DNA of 64,000 bases from Sphingobacteriaceae bacterium. GTDB lineage: Bacteria; Bacteroidota; Bacteroidia; B-17B0; Aurantibacillaceae. The stretch spans positions 124,001 to 188,000 of the forward strand of contig JADJLA010000002.1 of NCBI GenBank assembly GCA_016705695.1. Direction: 5' to 3'. A program made the translations under genes and the position numbers. Positions 17,213-25,427 of the stretch are shown here, in pieces (position 1 is the stretch's first letter; every line of letters begins with the position of its first letter). A model generated the notes under the pieces. The model was not told the DNA's origin and ran no database searches. It saw only the letters and a list, made by a program, of their open reading frames with translations.

Positions 17213-18304
17213 TTAAAACAAACTCATTTGCAAACTAGGCTCTTCCTTTTTTGGCTTAAATAAATTGCAGTTGTATTCAAATTCTTGGGTGTTGGTAATG
17301 AATCTTTTTTTACTAATACTAAATATTTGCTCAATGATCTCCACAAATTTTCCTTCGCCACGCATGCGAACTCCAAATCTGCTATCGTTCACGTTACCTC
17401 CGTGTGTATCGCAAATTAAATTCCAAACCTTATTAGCACGATCGGGAAAATTTTTAAATAACCAATCTTTAAAAACAGGACCCACAGCGCCATTCAACCT
17501 CACAACCGTATAGTGGGCGCTGCGAGCTCCGGCAAGTCCAGCCAATCTCAAAAGCTCCGGGATATCATGATTATTGATGCCTGCAATTATAGGCGCCATC
17601 ATCATTCCACAAGGAATGCCATTCTCGGCAAGAGTTTGTATAACCCTTAACCTGTTTTTATAAGTAGACGTTCTTGGCTCAAGTTTTTGACGTACCGATT
17701 CATCTAAACCGGTAATAGAAACCATGACATGAACCAAGTTATCTTTTGCTAATTCTTTTAATAGATCCAAGTCGCGAAGGATCAACGCATTTTTAGTGAT
17801 GATACTCACCGGATGTTTGTGTTTTAAGAACACTCGCAACATCCCGCGTGTAATTTCCATTTTCTTTTCAATGGGTTGGTAACAATCGGTATTGCCGGAT
17901 AATACAACAGGACGAGCTTCCCATTTTTTCGACAATAATTCTTTTTCTAATAACTCAACGGCATTCTTTTTTACAATGATCTTTTGTTCAAAATCCAAAC
18001 CCGCACTATATCCCCAGTATTCATGAGTGGGCCTTGCATAACAATACACACAGCCATGCTCACAGCCTTGATATGGATTTGCGGAATATTCCATCCCCAC
18101 ATCCACACTTTTTACTTTATTAATAATGGTTTTGGGATAGGTATAGATGATCTCGGTCTTTTCACTTAACTGAAACTCTTCATCCAATACCTCTTTATAC
18201 TCCTGCACATACTGGTACTTCGCAAAAGCACTATGAGTATTCAGTTGCGAGCCTCTCCCTTTAAAGTATGTTGGGTTAGTGTTATGTTGAACCGCTGTTA
18301 TCAT
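17213..18304 (-). CDS. PA0069-family radical SAM protein (SPL-like)
   Basis: This 363-residue radical SAM enzyme has the cluster motif CEHGCVYC (Cys81, Cys85, Cys88). Strands typical of the PA0069/spore-photoproduct-lyase-like group follow: VLSGNTDCYQPIEKK, VSIITKNALILRD, SITGLDESVRQKLEPRTS and MMMAPIIAGINNHD. The family is related to DNA-repair SPL enzymes, but its reaction is not established. The last five residues, QMSLF, resemble the beta-sliding-clamp-binding consensus QL(S/D)LF, which would fit a DNA-related role (inference). Upstream lies a complex of inverted half-sites overlapping the promoter. The -7 box ends 4 nt before the ATG. Confidence 0.9.
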   Translation of the reverse strand: MITAVQHNTNPTYFKGRGSQLNTHSAFAKYQYVQEYKEVLDEEFQLSEKTEIIYTYPKTIINKVKSVDVGMEYSANPYQGCEHGCVYCYARPTHEYWGYSAGLDFEQKIIVKKNAVELLEKELLSKKWEARPVVLSGNTDCYQPIEKKMEITRGMLRVFLKHKHPVSIITKNALILRDLDLLKELAKDNLVHVMVSITGLDESVRQKLEPRTSTYKNRLRVIQTLAENGIPCGMMMAPIIAGINNHDIPELLRLAGLAGARSAHYTVVRLNGAVGPVFKDWLFKNFPDRANKVWNLICDTHGGNVNDSRFGVRMRGEGKFVEIIEQIFSISKKRFITNTQEFEYNCNLFKPKKEEPSLQMSLF

Positions 18305-18308
18305 ACAC

Positions 18309-18355
18309 CAAAATTACTACAAGTTGTAGCAATTGATTGCTACAGATTATAGCAA
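18309..18355 (-). promoter_or_regulatory. Promoter with multi-half-site operator upstream of the radical SAM gene
   Basis: On the minus strand TAATTTTG (plus 18309-18316) matches the -7 consensus, but no TTTG stands at -33. That space holds alternating half-sites on the plus strand: CTACAA-G-TTGTAG (about 18318-18330), TGTAGCAA-TTGA-TTGCTACA (18325-18344) and TATAGCAA (18348-18355). A good -7 with no -33 and a palindrome immediately upstream suggests an activator-dependent promoter; a repressor is also possible. Confidence 0.55.
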
Positions 18356-18407
18356 TTTTAAAAATACCACCGGAGGCCTTGTGGCTCTAGGGAAATAATT
18401 TTCGAGA

Positions 18408-19274
18408 TCATTCCAAAAACTTCAAATTCCGTTTCAAGCCCGCATACTTCGTTCGCTTTACCGCGCTGTTTTTAAACACCACCTTAAACGTTTCCTCGGT
18501 CATTTCGTGCCATTCTTTTTCTGAGAGATCTAATAATGTTTTATTTGTAAAGAGTGATTCGTTGTGCGGTTTGCTAAAACTGTTCCAAGGGCAAACATCC
18601 TGGCATACATCGCAACCAAAAGTCCAGTTATCCATTTTACCTTTGAAATCTGTGGGAATATTTTCTTTTAACTCGATCGTTAAATACGAAATGCATTTAC
18701 TTCCATCAACAATATAAGGTTCAACAATTGCTTCGGTAGGACAAGCATCTATACATTTAGTGCAAGTACCGCAATAATCTTTTATGGGTCCGTCGTATTC
18801 TAATTCAATGTCAATGATCAGTTCTGCCAAAAAATAAAACGAACCGCTTTCCTTTGTAATTAAATTCGCGTTCTTGCCTATCCAACCTAATCCGCTTTTG
18901 GTAGCCCACGCTTTTTCTAATACCGGAGCAGAATCAACAAATACTCTTCCATTCACATCACCAATATTCTCCTTTAATGAATTCAAAAATTCAGTGAGCT
19001 TATCTTTTATCACTTCATGATAATCTTTACCATAAGCATACTTGCTAATTTTTGGTCCAACATCCTTTTGTTTCTCGGCCGGATAATAATTATACATTAA
19101 AGAAATTACAGATTTAGCACCTTCCACCAACAAACGCGGATCTAATCGTTTATCGAAGTAGTTTTCCATGTACTTCATTTGTCCGTGTTTATTTTCTTTG
19201 AGCCAGTTCTCTAATCTTGGAGCTTCCTCCTCCAAAAATTCGGCCTTACTTATGCCACAAAAATCGAAACCCAA
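18408..19274 (-). CDS. queG: Epoxyqueuosine reductase QueG
   Basis: The protein carries out the last step of queuosine synthesis in tRNA, reducing epoxyqueuosine in a cobalamin- and [4Fe-4S]-dependent reaction. It has GFDFCGISKAEFL at the N-terminus, LGWIGKNANLI, and two ferredoxin-type clusters: CGTCTKCIDACP and FGCDVCQDVCPW. No ATG or GTG is available. TTG at 19274 gives the listed start, but the conserved pre-sequence (LIKREATR then LGFD) is encoded upstream, back to a TGA at 19332-19334. Translation may therefore begin at ATT (19295) or another rare codon, or a start was lost to a base error. Confidence 0.92.
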   Translation of the reverse strand: MGFDFCGISKAEFLEEEAPRLENWLKENKHGQMKYMENYFDKRLDPRLLVEGAKSVISLMYNYYPAEKQKDVGPKISKYAYGKDYHEVIKDKLTEFLNSLKENIGDVNGRVFVDSAPVLEKAWATKSGLGWIGKNANLITKESGSFYFLAELIIDIELEYDGPIKDYCGTCTKCIDACPTEAIVEPYIVDGSKCISYLTIELKENIPTDFKGKMDNWTFGCDVCQDVCPWNSFSKPHNESLFTNKTLLDLSEKEWHEMTEETFKVVFKNSAVKRTKYAGLKRNLKFLE

Positions 19275-19451
19275 ACGGGTTGCTTCGCGTTTAATTAAGA
19301 GGGTATTATTTGATGAATTTGCTTTGATGCTTCAAAAGTAGGAACCACGGGACAAAAGAGACAATTTTTAAACGTTTTTGGTAAATTATTGGCTTCTAAA
19401 CCGATAAAGCGTTAGGAATCAATTTTTTAACATTAATTTAATCGACTAAGC

Positions 19452-19483
19452 TTTGATTTTACACGATTAATTCAGTATCTTTG
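19452..19483 (+). promoter_or_regulatory. Promoter of phaE
   Basis: TTTG at 19452-19455, a 20-nt spacer and TATCTTTG at 19476-19483: an exact match to the Bacteroidota consensus. The 5' leader to the ATG at 19578 is about 90 nt. The rest of the 19275-19577 gap shows no gene. Confidence 0.75.
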
Positions 19484-19577
19484 CGAAACCTTTCCCGAAT
19501 GGGTTGTAATTTACTGAGAATCAAAAAATTACGAAACTTTGCTGGAAACTATTACATAACAATTTAATAATACAACA

Positions 19578-20933
19578 ATGAAAACAAACAATCCAATTAT
19601 CGATTCGATGTTAGAGGCACAAGCAAATGCGTTAAACAGTTGGATGGATTCAGCAAAGAAAATGCAATCTTCTTTAACAAGTGGAAACATCCCTCACGAG
19701 GGTCAAGGCATTTTAAAAGAGTGGTTTGAAAAACAAACTGCTATCCTAAACAGCATGCAACAAAATTCAAATAGCGCTTTTGGTAATAATACAAACCAAA
19801 ATCCTCAAGAGTTTTTTAAGAACTGGTTAAGCACTCAAACTACCTATGCTAAACAAATGACTGATTTTAATCAGAGCATTTTAAACAGCTTTAATAGTTT
19901 TGGTAAACCGGCTCAAGATTATGTAAGCAACTTTACTACATCAAATAATGCTTGGACAAATATTTACAATTCGTTCATGCAAACTTTGAACACTTCTTAC
20001 GATAGCATGTCGAAGAATATCACAGGTACTTTTAATAAAGATATCTTCTCAAACTTTATGCAAGGTAACCAAGTGTATACTAAAATGCTTGAGTTCTTTC
20101 AACCAATGATCACTTCAATGCAAAAAGGTCAGTTTAACTTGGAAGAATTTAAAACCTATTTTAAAGCTGATAATTACCACAATTTAACTAAACAATTGTT
20201 TGGTGATTTTTACACAGGTGGAAATTTGAAAGAATTTTATGATAACAGTTTGAATCAAGTTCAAAATTTCTTTACAAACCAAAATGGTTTGGGTAAAGAA
20301 TACTTTGCTCAAGTTCAAAATATCAGCAAGGAGTTCCCTCAATTATTTACAGGTAACTTAGAAAAAGTGAAAGATCTATTCGCTAATCACGATAACGTTT
20401 TCACTAAAACATTTGAACCATTATTAAAACTTACAGGTGCAGGTAAAGAAAAAGAAAGCATTGAGGCCCTTATTGCTTTAATGGACAAAGTTACCGAGTA
20501 TAGCATTAAACAAAGTGAATTACAGAATCAATTGCAAAACACAATGCGCGCTAGCGTTGAGAACGTTGCAAAAGAATATTCTGAAAAATTCCAAAATCCT
20601 GATTTCACAAAAATTCCGGAAGCGCAAGAGCTTTATAATGAGTGGATCAAAACCAACGAAAAATTATTTGGAGAGTTATTTTCAAGTGAAGAATTCAGCA
20701 AGATAAAAGGTGAAACTACCAACCTTGCAATGGATGTGAAAAAACATTTTGAAAAGCAATTCGAAAGCGTTTTGGTTAACTTCCCGGTTGTATTAAAAAG
20801 TGACGTAGAAGAATTACAAAAAACAATTTACGATCTAAAAAAACAAGTTAAGGAACTTCAAAGCAAGTTGAATATCGCTGGTGTTAGTGATTTGACAGAT
20901 GATGAGAAGAGCAGCAAAAAAGGAAAGAAATAG
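19578..20933 (+). CDS. phaE: Class III PHA synthase subunit PhaE
   Basis: This 451-residue protein is rich in Asn, Gln, Phe and Lys, almost wholly helical, with no signal peptide. Its location directly upstream of a class III phaC, its amphipathic composition (repeated FF, NWL and WM segments) and the C-terminal coiled coil (LQKTIYDLKKQVKELQSKL) fit PhaE. PhaE forms the active class III synthase complex with PhaC at the granule surface. It is longer than the roughly 360-residue purple sulfur bacterial PhaE. It ends in a Lys/Ser-rich tail. A terminator separates it from phaC, so the two can be expressed unequally. Confidence 0.85.
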   Translation: MKTNNPIIDSMLEAQANALNSWMDSAKKMQSSLTSGNIPHEGQGILKEWFEKQTAILNSMQQNSNSAFGNNTNQNPQEFFKNWLSTQTTYAKQMTDFNQSILNSFNSFGKPAQDYVSNFTTSNNAWTNIYNSFMQTLNTSYDSMSKNITGTFNKDIFSNFMQGNQVYTKMLEFFQPMITSMQKGQFNLEEFKTYFKADNYHNLTKQLFGDFYTGGNLKEFYDNSLNQVQNFFTNQNGLGKEYFAQVQNISKEFPQLFTGNLEKVKDLFANHDNVFTKTFEPLLKLTGAGKEKESIEALIALMDKVTEYSIKQSELQNQLQNTMRASVENVAKEYSEKFQNPDFTKIPEAQELYNEWIKTNEKLFGELFSSEEFSKIKGETTNLAMDVKKHFEKQFESVLVNFPVVLKSDVEELQKTIYDLKKQVKELQSKLNIAGVSDLTDDEKSSKKGKK

Positions 20934-20952
20934 TCCTAATAGCTGATGTGTT

Positions 20953-20988
20953 AAAAGCCGCCTTTGTGTTTGAGGCGGCTTTTTTTTT
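20953..20988 (+). terminator. Terminator between phaE and phaC
   Basis: AAGCCGCC (20955-20962) pairs with GGCGGCTT (20974-20981) across an 11-nt loop, followed by a T8 run. Confidence 0.9.
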
Positions 20989-21024
20989 GAAACCATTTTA
21001 AAATTATAAAGTATAAATAGTGTT

Positions 21025-22070
21025 ATGAGCAATATTTTTGAAGAAATGGGTGATGTTAGTCGCAAACTCACCAAGAGTTTTGAAACTTTGAGCAAACTAA
21101 AGGGGGTGGAAATAGCTACCACGCCTAAAACTGCGATTTATACAGAAGATAAACTCACACTTTATCGTTACGATCGTAAAACCGACGCCACATTTAAAAC
21201 GCCTATACTTATTGTTTACGCCTTAGTGAACACTTACAAAATGCTGGATCTGCAACCTGATCGCAGCTATATCAAAATTTATTGGATAATGGCTTTGATA
21301 TTTACCTTATTGATTGGGGGTATCCAACAAAGAGCGATCGCTACATCAACATGGATGATTATGTTAATGGCTATATCAATAATTGTGTTGATCTTATTAG
21401 AAAAAGAAATCGCGTAGAGAAAATAAATATCTTGAGTATATGCCAAGGCGGAACGTTAAGTGTGATCTACGCCTCCCTATTTCCAAATAAAATAAAAAAT
21501 TTGGTAACGCATGTAACACCAATTGACTTTAGCACAAACGATGGTTTGCTATTTCGCTGGAGCAAAGACATGGATTTTGATAAGATCGTTGAAGGTTTTG
21601 ATGGATTGATCCCAGGTGACTATTTGAATCAAGGTTTTGATATGTTAAAGCCGATGATGAAAATACAAAAACAACAAACCCTATCTGCTAGCTTGGATGA
21701 TGAGGCTAAGCTTACCAATTTCTTGCGCATGGAAAAATGGATCAGCGAAAGCCCCGCGCAAACAGGCGAATGTTTTCGTGAATTCATGACAGACCTATAC
21801 CAAAAAAATAAATTAATAAAAGGCGAATTAGAAGTTGGTGGCAAAAAAGTGAACTTGAAAAATCTTACATCTCCTCTATTAAATATTTATGCAACCGAAG
21901 ATCACTTGGTTCCTCCTGCAGCAACTATTCCTTTAAACGATATGGTTGGAAGTAAAGACAAAGAACTTTACAGCTTTAAAGGCGGACATATTGGTGTATT
22001 TGTTGGCGGTAAATCTCAAAAAGAATTAGCTCCTGCGGTTGTGGCGTGGTTGAAGAAGAGGGATAATTAG
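21025..22070 (+). CDS. phaC: Class III poly(3-hydroxyalkanoate) synthase PhaC (one frameshift)
   Basis: The enzyme polymerises 3-hydroxyacyl-CoA into PHA. The two frames together give a 348-residue class III PhaC: N-terminal LQPDRSYIK in frame 1, then DNGFDIYLIDWGYPT in the shifted frame. The lipase-like box SICQGG holds the catalytic Cys. The Asp lies in ATEDHLVPP and the His in KGGHIGVFVGGK. The frame break is at the A4 run 21274-21277: one extra A restores IKNLLDNGFDIY. It is therefore a one-base deletion, either a sequencing error or a real knock-out. The first box residue is Ser instead of the usual Gly, a known tolerated variant. Confidence 0.88.
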
Positions 22071-22099
22071 TTTTTCCCCATTTATTATATTGAATTATT

Positions 22100-22128
22100 A
22101 AGCCTCCCTACTCGGGAGGTTTTTTTTG
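22100..22128 (+). terminator. Terminator after phaC
   Basis: CCTCCC (22103-22108) pairs with GGGAGG (22114-22119), followed by a T8 run. Confidence 0.88.
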
Positions 22129-22157
22129 TTTCTGTTCGCCTAACGGCGCAGGGTTGA

Positions 22158-22341
22158 TTTTTTTAACCGCAAAGCACGCAAAGACGCAAAGGCAAATCGA
22201 ACCTTCGGTTCAACATATAGTAATAAGCGTTAACCCCCTTTACGCACGCCGCAGGCGCTCTGCCTTCTTAGATTAAACACAGCTCACACACAGTTTAGCT
22301 TTAATAAAATTTAGCGCCTTTGCGCCCTTTGCGGTTAAAAA
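22158..22341. repeat. Palindromic repeat, family 2 (GCAAAG type), copy 1
   Basis: The ends TTTTTAACCGCAAAGCACGC and GCCCTTTGCGGTTAAAAA form an inverted repeat. Each arm is built of a short period (CGCAAAG units). The right half is homologous to the repeat at 28730-28870 read on the opposite strand. It is non-coding. The remaining 22342-22634 stretch is AT-rich leader of the next gene, with a possible TACCTTTA box near 22600; I see nothing else. Confidence 0.85.
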
Positions 22342-22634
22342 GAGAATTTCCCTTATTTTATAACGACTTTGTTTTCAAATACTTAAATTAATTTTCATTC
22401 AAATGCCGGCATTTCTTCATCTTATTTCAATAATCGCTTCTTCAATTATTTGCAATAAATGCAACTATCAAATCTTTCGTTGTGATTATTAAAACTATCC
22501 TAAAAATTCTTCTAACTTAACATGCTTGAAGCGTTTTTTGCGAATTAAAAATTGTATCCCGCGAAAAGCAGTTTTTTCTCGGCCTGCACTCACAATACCT
22601 TTACACTATAATATTAAACCAAAAAAATAAAATC

Positions 22635-23096
22635 ATGAAAACACTAAACCAACCAACAAACTTAACTCAAAAGGTAACTTTACTTTTGGCTTTTGTATTA
22701 TTCTCTTTTATAGCAGGAGCGCAAAACAAAGCCGGTGATGTAGTAGGTAATTATTTAGTACCATCGAAAGACGGTGCCATTCAAATTTATGAAAAGGCCG
22801 GTAAATATTACGGCAAGATTATTTTGAACAAAGATCCAAATAAATTAGATGTGAATAATCCTGACAAAGCTAAACAAAGCAGAAAAACTTTAGGATTAGA
22901 TATTTTAAATGATTTTGTTTTTGACGGCGATGATACTTGGGAGAAGGGAACTATTTACGATCCAAAGAACGGAAAAACATACAGCTGCAAGATCACACGT
23001 TTACCTAACGGAGATCTTAATATCAGGGGATTTGTTGGAGTATCATTGCTTGGCCGTACCGAAACTTTTACAAAGTTAAATCCAACTAAACAATAA
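22635..23096 (+). CDS. DUF2147 exported protein
   Basis: This 153-residue protein has a signal peptide ending FIAGAQ. The mature part matches DUF2147: KAGDVVGNYLVPSKDGAIQIYEKAGKYYGKI, a FDGDDTWEKGTIYDPKNGKTYSC core and a C-terminal GFVGVSLLGRTETFTK. These proteins are small periplasmic beta barrels or sandwiches often found with envelope or lipid genes; no reaction is known. It heads a five-gene same-strand run (gaps of 18, 4, 5 and 25 nt) ending with an acyl-CoA ligase. Confidence 0.9.
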   Translation: MKTLNQPTNLTQKVTLLLAFVLFSFIAGAQNKAGDVVGNYLVPSKDGAIQIYEKAGKYYGKIILNKDPNKLDVNNPDKAKQSRKTLGLDILNDFVFDGDDTWEKGTIYDPKNGKTYSCKITRLPNGDLNIRGFVGVSLLGRTETFTKLNPTKQ

Positions 23097-23114
23097 GATC
23101 CCTTTATTCAAACA

Positions 23115-24050
23115 ATGAAATATTATTTCACCATAGCGATCTCGTTTTTAGCTTTTAATTATACTTTGGCTCAAAACTATGTGGATATATTAAAGGTGAA
23201 CGCAAGCACCACTGCAGACAATACGTTTGACACAAGTACAACAAAAACAAAGATCCAACAAATTGATGCTGACCTTACTGTTCCAATTAAGATCAATGAT
23301 CGCCTCTCAATAATTACCGGTGTGATGTACGAAACTTTTCAAACCAAATTATTTGAGGATGGTAATGTAAAAACATTTGGCTCAACAGCACTAAAACTTG
23401 GGGCCAATAAACAATTCAATGATCATTGGTCGGGTACAGCAGTATTAATTCCTAAAATTGCTTCAGATTACAATACTATTTCAGGTAAGGATATTCAGGT
23501 TGGCGTTGTAGGGATAATGAAATACAAAAAGAGCGATAACAAGAACTTTAAATTTGGATTGTATTATAACTCCGAATTATTTGGTCCCTTCTTTGTGCCA
23601 ATGGTAGGCATGTATTACTTAAGCCCAAACAAAAAATTTGAAACAAACATCATGCTACCCTTACAAGCCGATGTTAACTACAAATTAATTCCTTTTATGA
23701 ATATTGGAGTTAATTTTAATGGCCAAATTCGATCATATCATTTAACCGATGTTAACTCCACACATCATAGCACTTATATTGCTCGTTCTACTAATGAGTT
23801 TTACGCTTACCTAAAATTTAATATCACAAAAGGGCTAAGCCTTACAACAAAAATTGGCCAATCGCTTGGGAGAAGCTACAAAGTGTTTAACGAAGGCGAT
23901 AAAGTAACGTTTGGACTACCCGCCACATTTATAGGAGGCAAACGTGAGCAATTAAATACAAACTTCTCAAATGGCTTGATATTTCAAGCAAGTTTACTTT
24001 TTAGAATACATTTGGATAAAAAACCAACAGAACAAACTCATAAAGAATAA
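23115..24050 (+). CDS. DUF6268 outer-membrane beta-barrel protein
   Basis: This 311-residue protein has a signal peptide (ends TLAQ), then alternating amphipathic strands ending in an aromatic/hydrophobic C-terminal strand (FQASLLFRIHL) before a short Lys/Thr tail. That pattern is typical of outer-membrane barrels, and the sequence resembles DUF6268. It lies 4 nt before the permease gene, so it could give outer-membrane passage for the permease's substrate (inference). Confidence 0.8.
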   Translation: MKYYFTIAISFLAFNYTLAQNYVDILKVNASTTADNTFDTSTTKTKIQQIDADLTVPIKINDRLSIITGVMYETFQTKLFEDGNVKTFGSTALKLGANKQFNDHWSGTAVLIPKIASDYNTISGKDIQVGVVGIMKYKKSDNKNFKFGLYYNSELFGPFFVPMVGMYYLSPNKKFETNIMLPLQADVNYKLIPFMNIGVNFNGQIRSYHLTDVNSTHHSTYIARSTNEFYAYLKFNITKGLSLTTKIGQSLGRSYKVFNEGDKVTFGLPATFIGGKREQLNTNFSNGLIFQASLLFRIHLDKKPTEQTHKE

Positions 24051-24054
24051 ACAT

Positions 24055-25422
24055 ATGCAAACCATTCCTAAGGACAACAAAGCCATCATCAAAGCGTGGA
24101 CCATTTACGACTGGGCAAATTCAGTTTTCCCATTAGTAATTACCTCGGCTATTTTTCCGAATTTTTACGATTATGTAACTACTCACGATGAGGCAAAGAA
24201 CATGATAGGTCATACGGTTACGTGCTTTGGAAGAGAATTTGAAAATCAAAATATTTATACGTTTGTTTACGCGTTTGCATTATCAATTGTAGTTTTTATT
24301 ACACCCATATTAAGTGGTATTGCCGATTACCTGGGTAATAAAAAACGTTTCTTGCAATTTTTCTGTTACTTAGGATCTATCTCCTGTATGTGCTTGTTTT
24401 TCTTTACGCGAAATCACTTGGAGCTAAGTTTTATTCCCTTCATAACCGCCACCGTTGGTTTTTGGGGAAGCTTGGTTTACTATAACTCTTACTTACCCGA
24501 AATTGCGAGTCCCGAAAATCAAGATAAAGTAAGCGCGCGCGGCTTCTCAATGGGTTATTTAGGAAGCTCGCTCTTACTTATTATTTGCTTGGTAGGAATT
24601 ATGGTTTTTAAATACGAAGAAACTGTTGTTGATGGTGTAGTTGTAAGTACAAAAGGATTTTTTAAAGTTAAGTACGCTTTTTTACTTACCGGCCTTTGGT
24701 GGATGGGCTTTGCCCAATACACCTTTAAACATTTACCCGCAAAAGTTCACACGGCGCATGGCAATGACACTAAAGGTTTGATCTGGAAAGGCTTTAAAGA
24801 ATTACGATCTGTTTTTATACAAATAAGGAGTATGGTGGAGCTAAGACGATTTTTGATCAGCTATTTCTTTTACAACATGGGCGTTCAAACTGTAATGGTT
24901 GTTGCCGTTCTATTTGCACGCAATGAAGTTGAATGGGGAACCGGTGAAGCGGCCGAAAAAGCAAAAACAACATCTTTGATCGTAAGTATTTTAATTATTC
25001 AATTCATTGGTATACTTGGTGCATTTATTTTCTCGCGTTTATCGCGCAAAATAGGCAACCTTAGATCACTAATGATCGCCATATTAATTTGGATATTTAT
25101 ATGCGCATTCACTTATAAGGTAGTTCACTTTCCAATTCATTTTTATGTAGTAGCAGTTTTGGTAGGTTTTGTTATGGGAGGCATTCAATCCCTATCGCGA
25201 AGCACGTACAGTAAATTTTTACCAAAAACCGAAGACACTACCAGCTTTTTTGGCTTTTACGATGTAATGGAAAAGCTGGGAATGATCATTGGCACTGTTT
25301 CGTTTGGATTGATCAGCGAAATTATGGGCGGCATGCGTCCTTCAGTTTTATCTCTTATTCTGTTTTTTGTGATTGGCTTTATTGGCTTACTATTTGTTCC
25401 AAATCCTAAAACTCAAAAATAA
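24055..25422 (+). CDS. UMF1-family MFS permease (Atg22-like)
   Basis: This 455-residue polytopic membrane protein has about 12 hydrophobic spans. The N-terminal WTIYDWANSVFPLVI is the hallmark of the UMF1/Atg22-like group, and GGIQSLSRSTYSKFLPK near the C-terminus is a second conserved block. The substrate is unknown in bacteria; Atg22 in yeast exports amino acids from the vacuole. It lies between an outer-membrane barrel and an acyltransferase, with gaps of 4 and 5 nt. Confidence 0.9.
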   Translation: MQTIPKDNKAIIKAWTIYDWANSVFPLVITSAIFPNFYDYVTTHDEAKNMIGHTVTCFGREFENQNIYTFVYAFALSIVVFITPILSGIADYLGNKKRFLQFFCYLGSISCMCLFFFTRNHLELSFIPFITATVGFWGSLVYYNSYLPEIASPENQDKVSARGFSMGYLGSSLLLIICLVGIMVFKYEETVVDGVVVSTKGFFKVKYAFLLTGLWWMGFAQYTFKHLPAKVHTAHGNDTKGLIWKGFKELRSVFIQIRSMVELRRFLISYFFYNMGVQTVMVVAVLFARNEVEWGTGEAAEKAKTTSLIVSILIIQFIGILGAFIFSRLSRKIGNLRSLMIAILIWIFICAFTYKVVHFPIHFYVVAVLVGFVMGGIQSLSRSTYSKFLPKTEDTTSFFGFYDVMEKLGMIIGTVSFGLISEIMGGMRPSVLSLILFFVIGFIGLLFVPNPKTQK

Positions 25423-25427
25423 AAACT

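Noticed and set aside
21025..22070. Programmed -1 frameshift in phaC
   Set aside because: No aligned slippery heptamer and no obvious downstream stimulator; other genes show similar one-base losses in A or T runs, so error or mutation is simpler.
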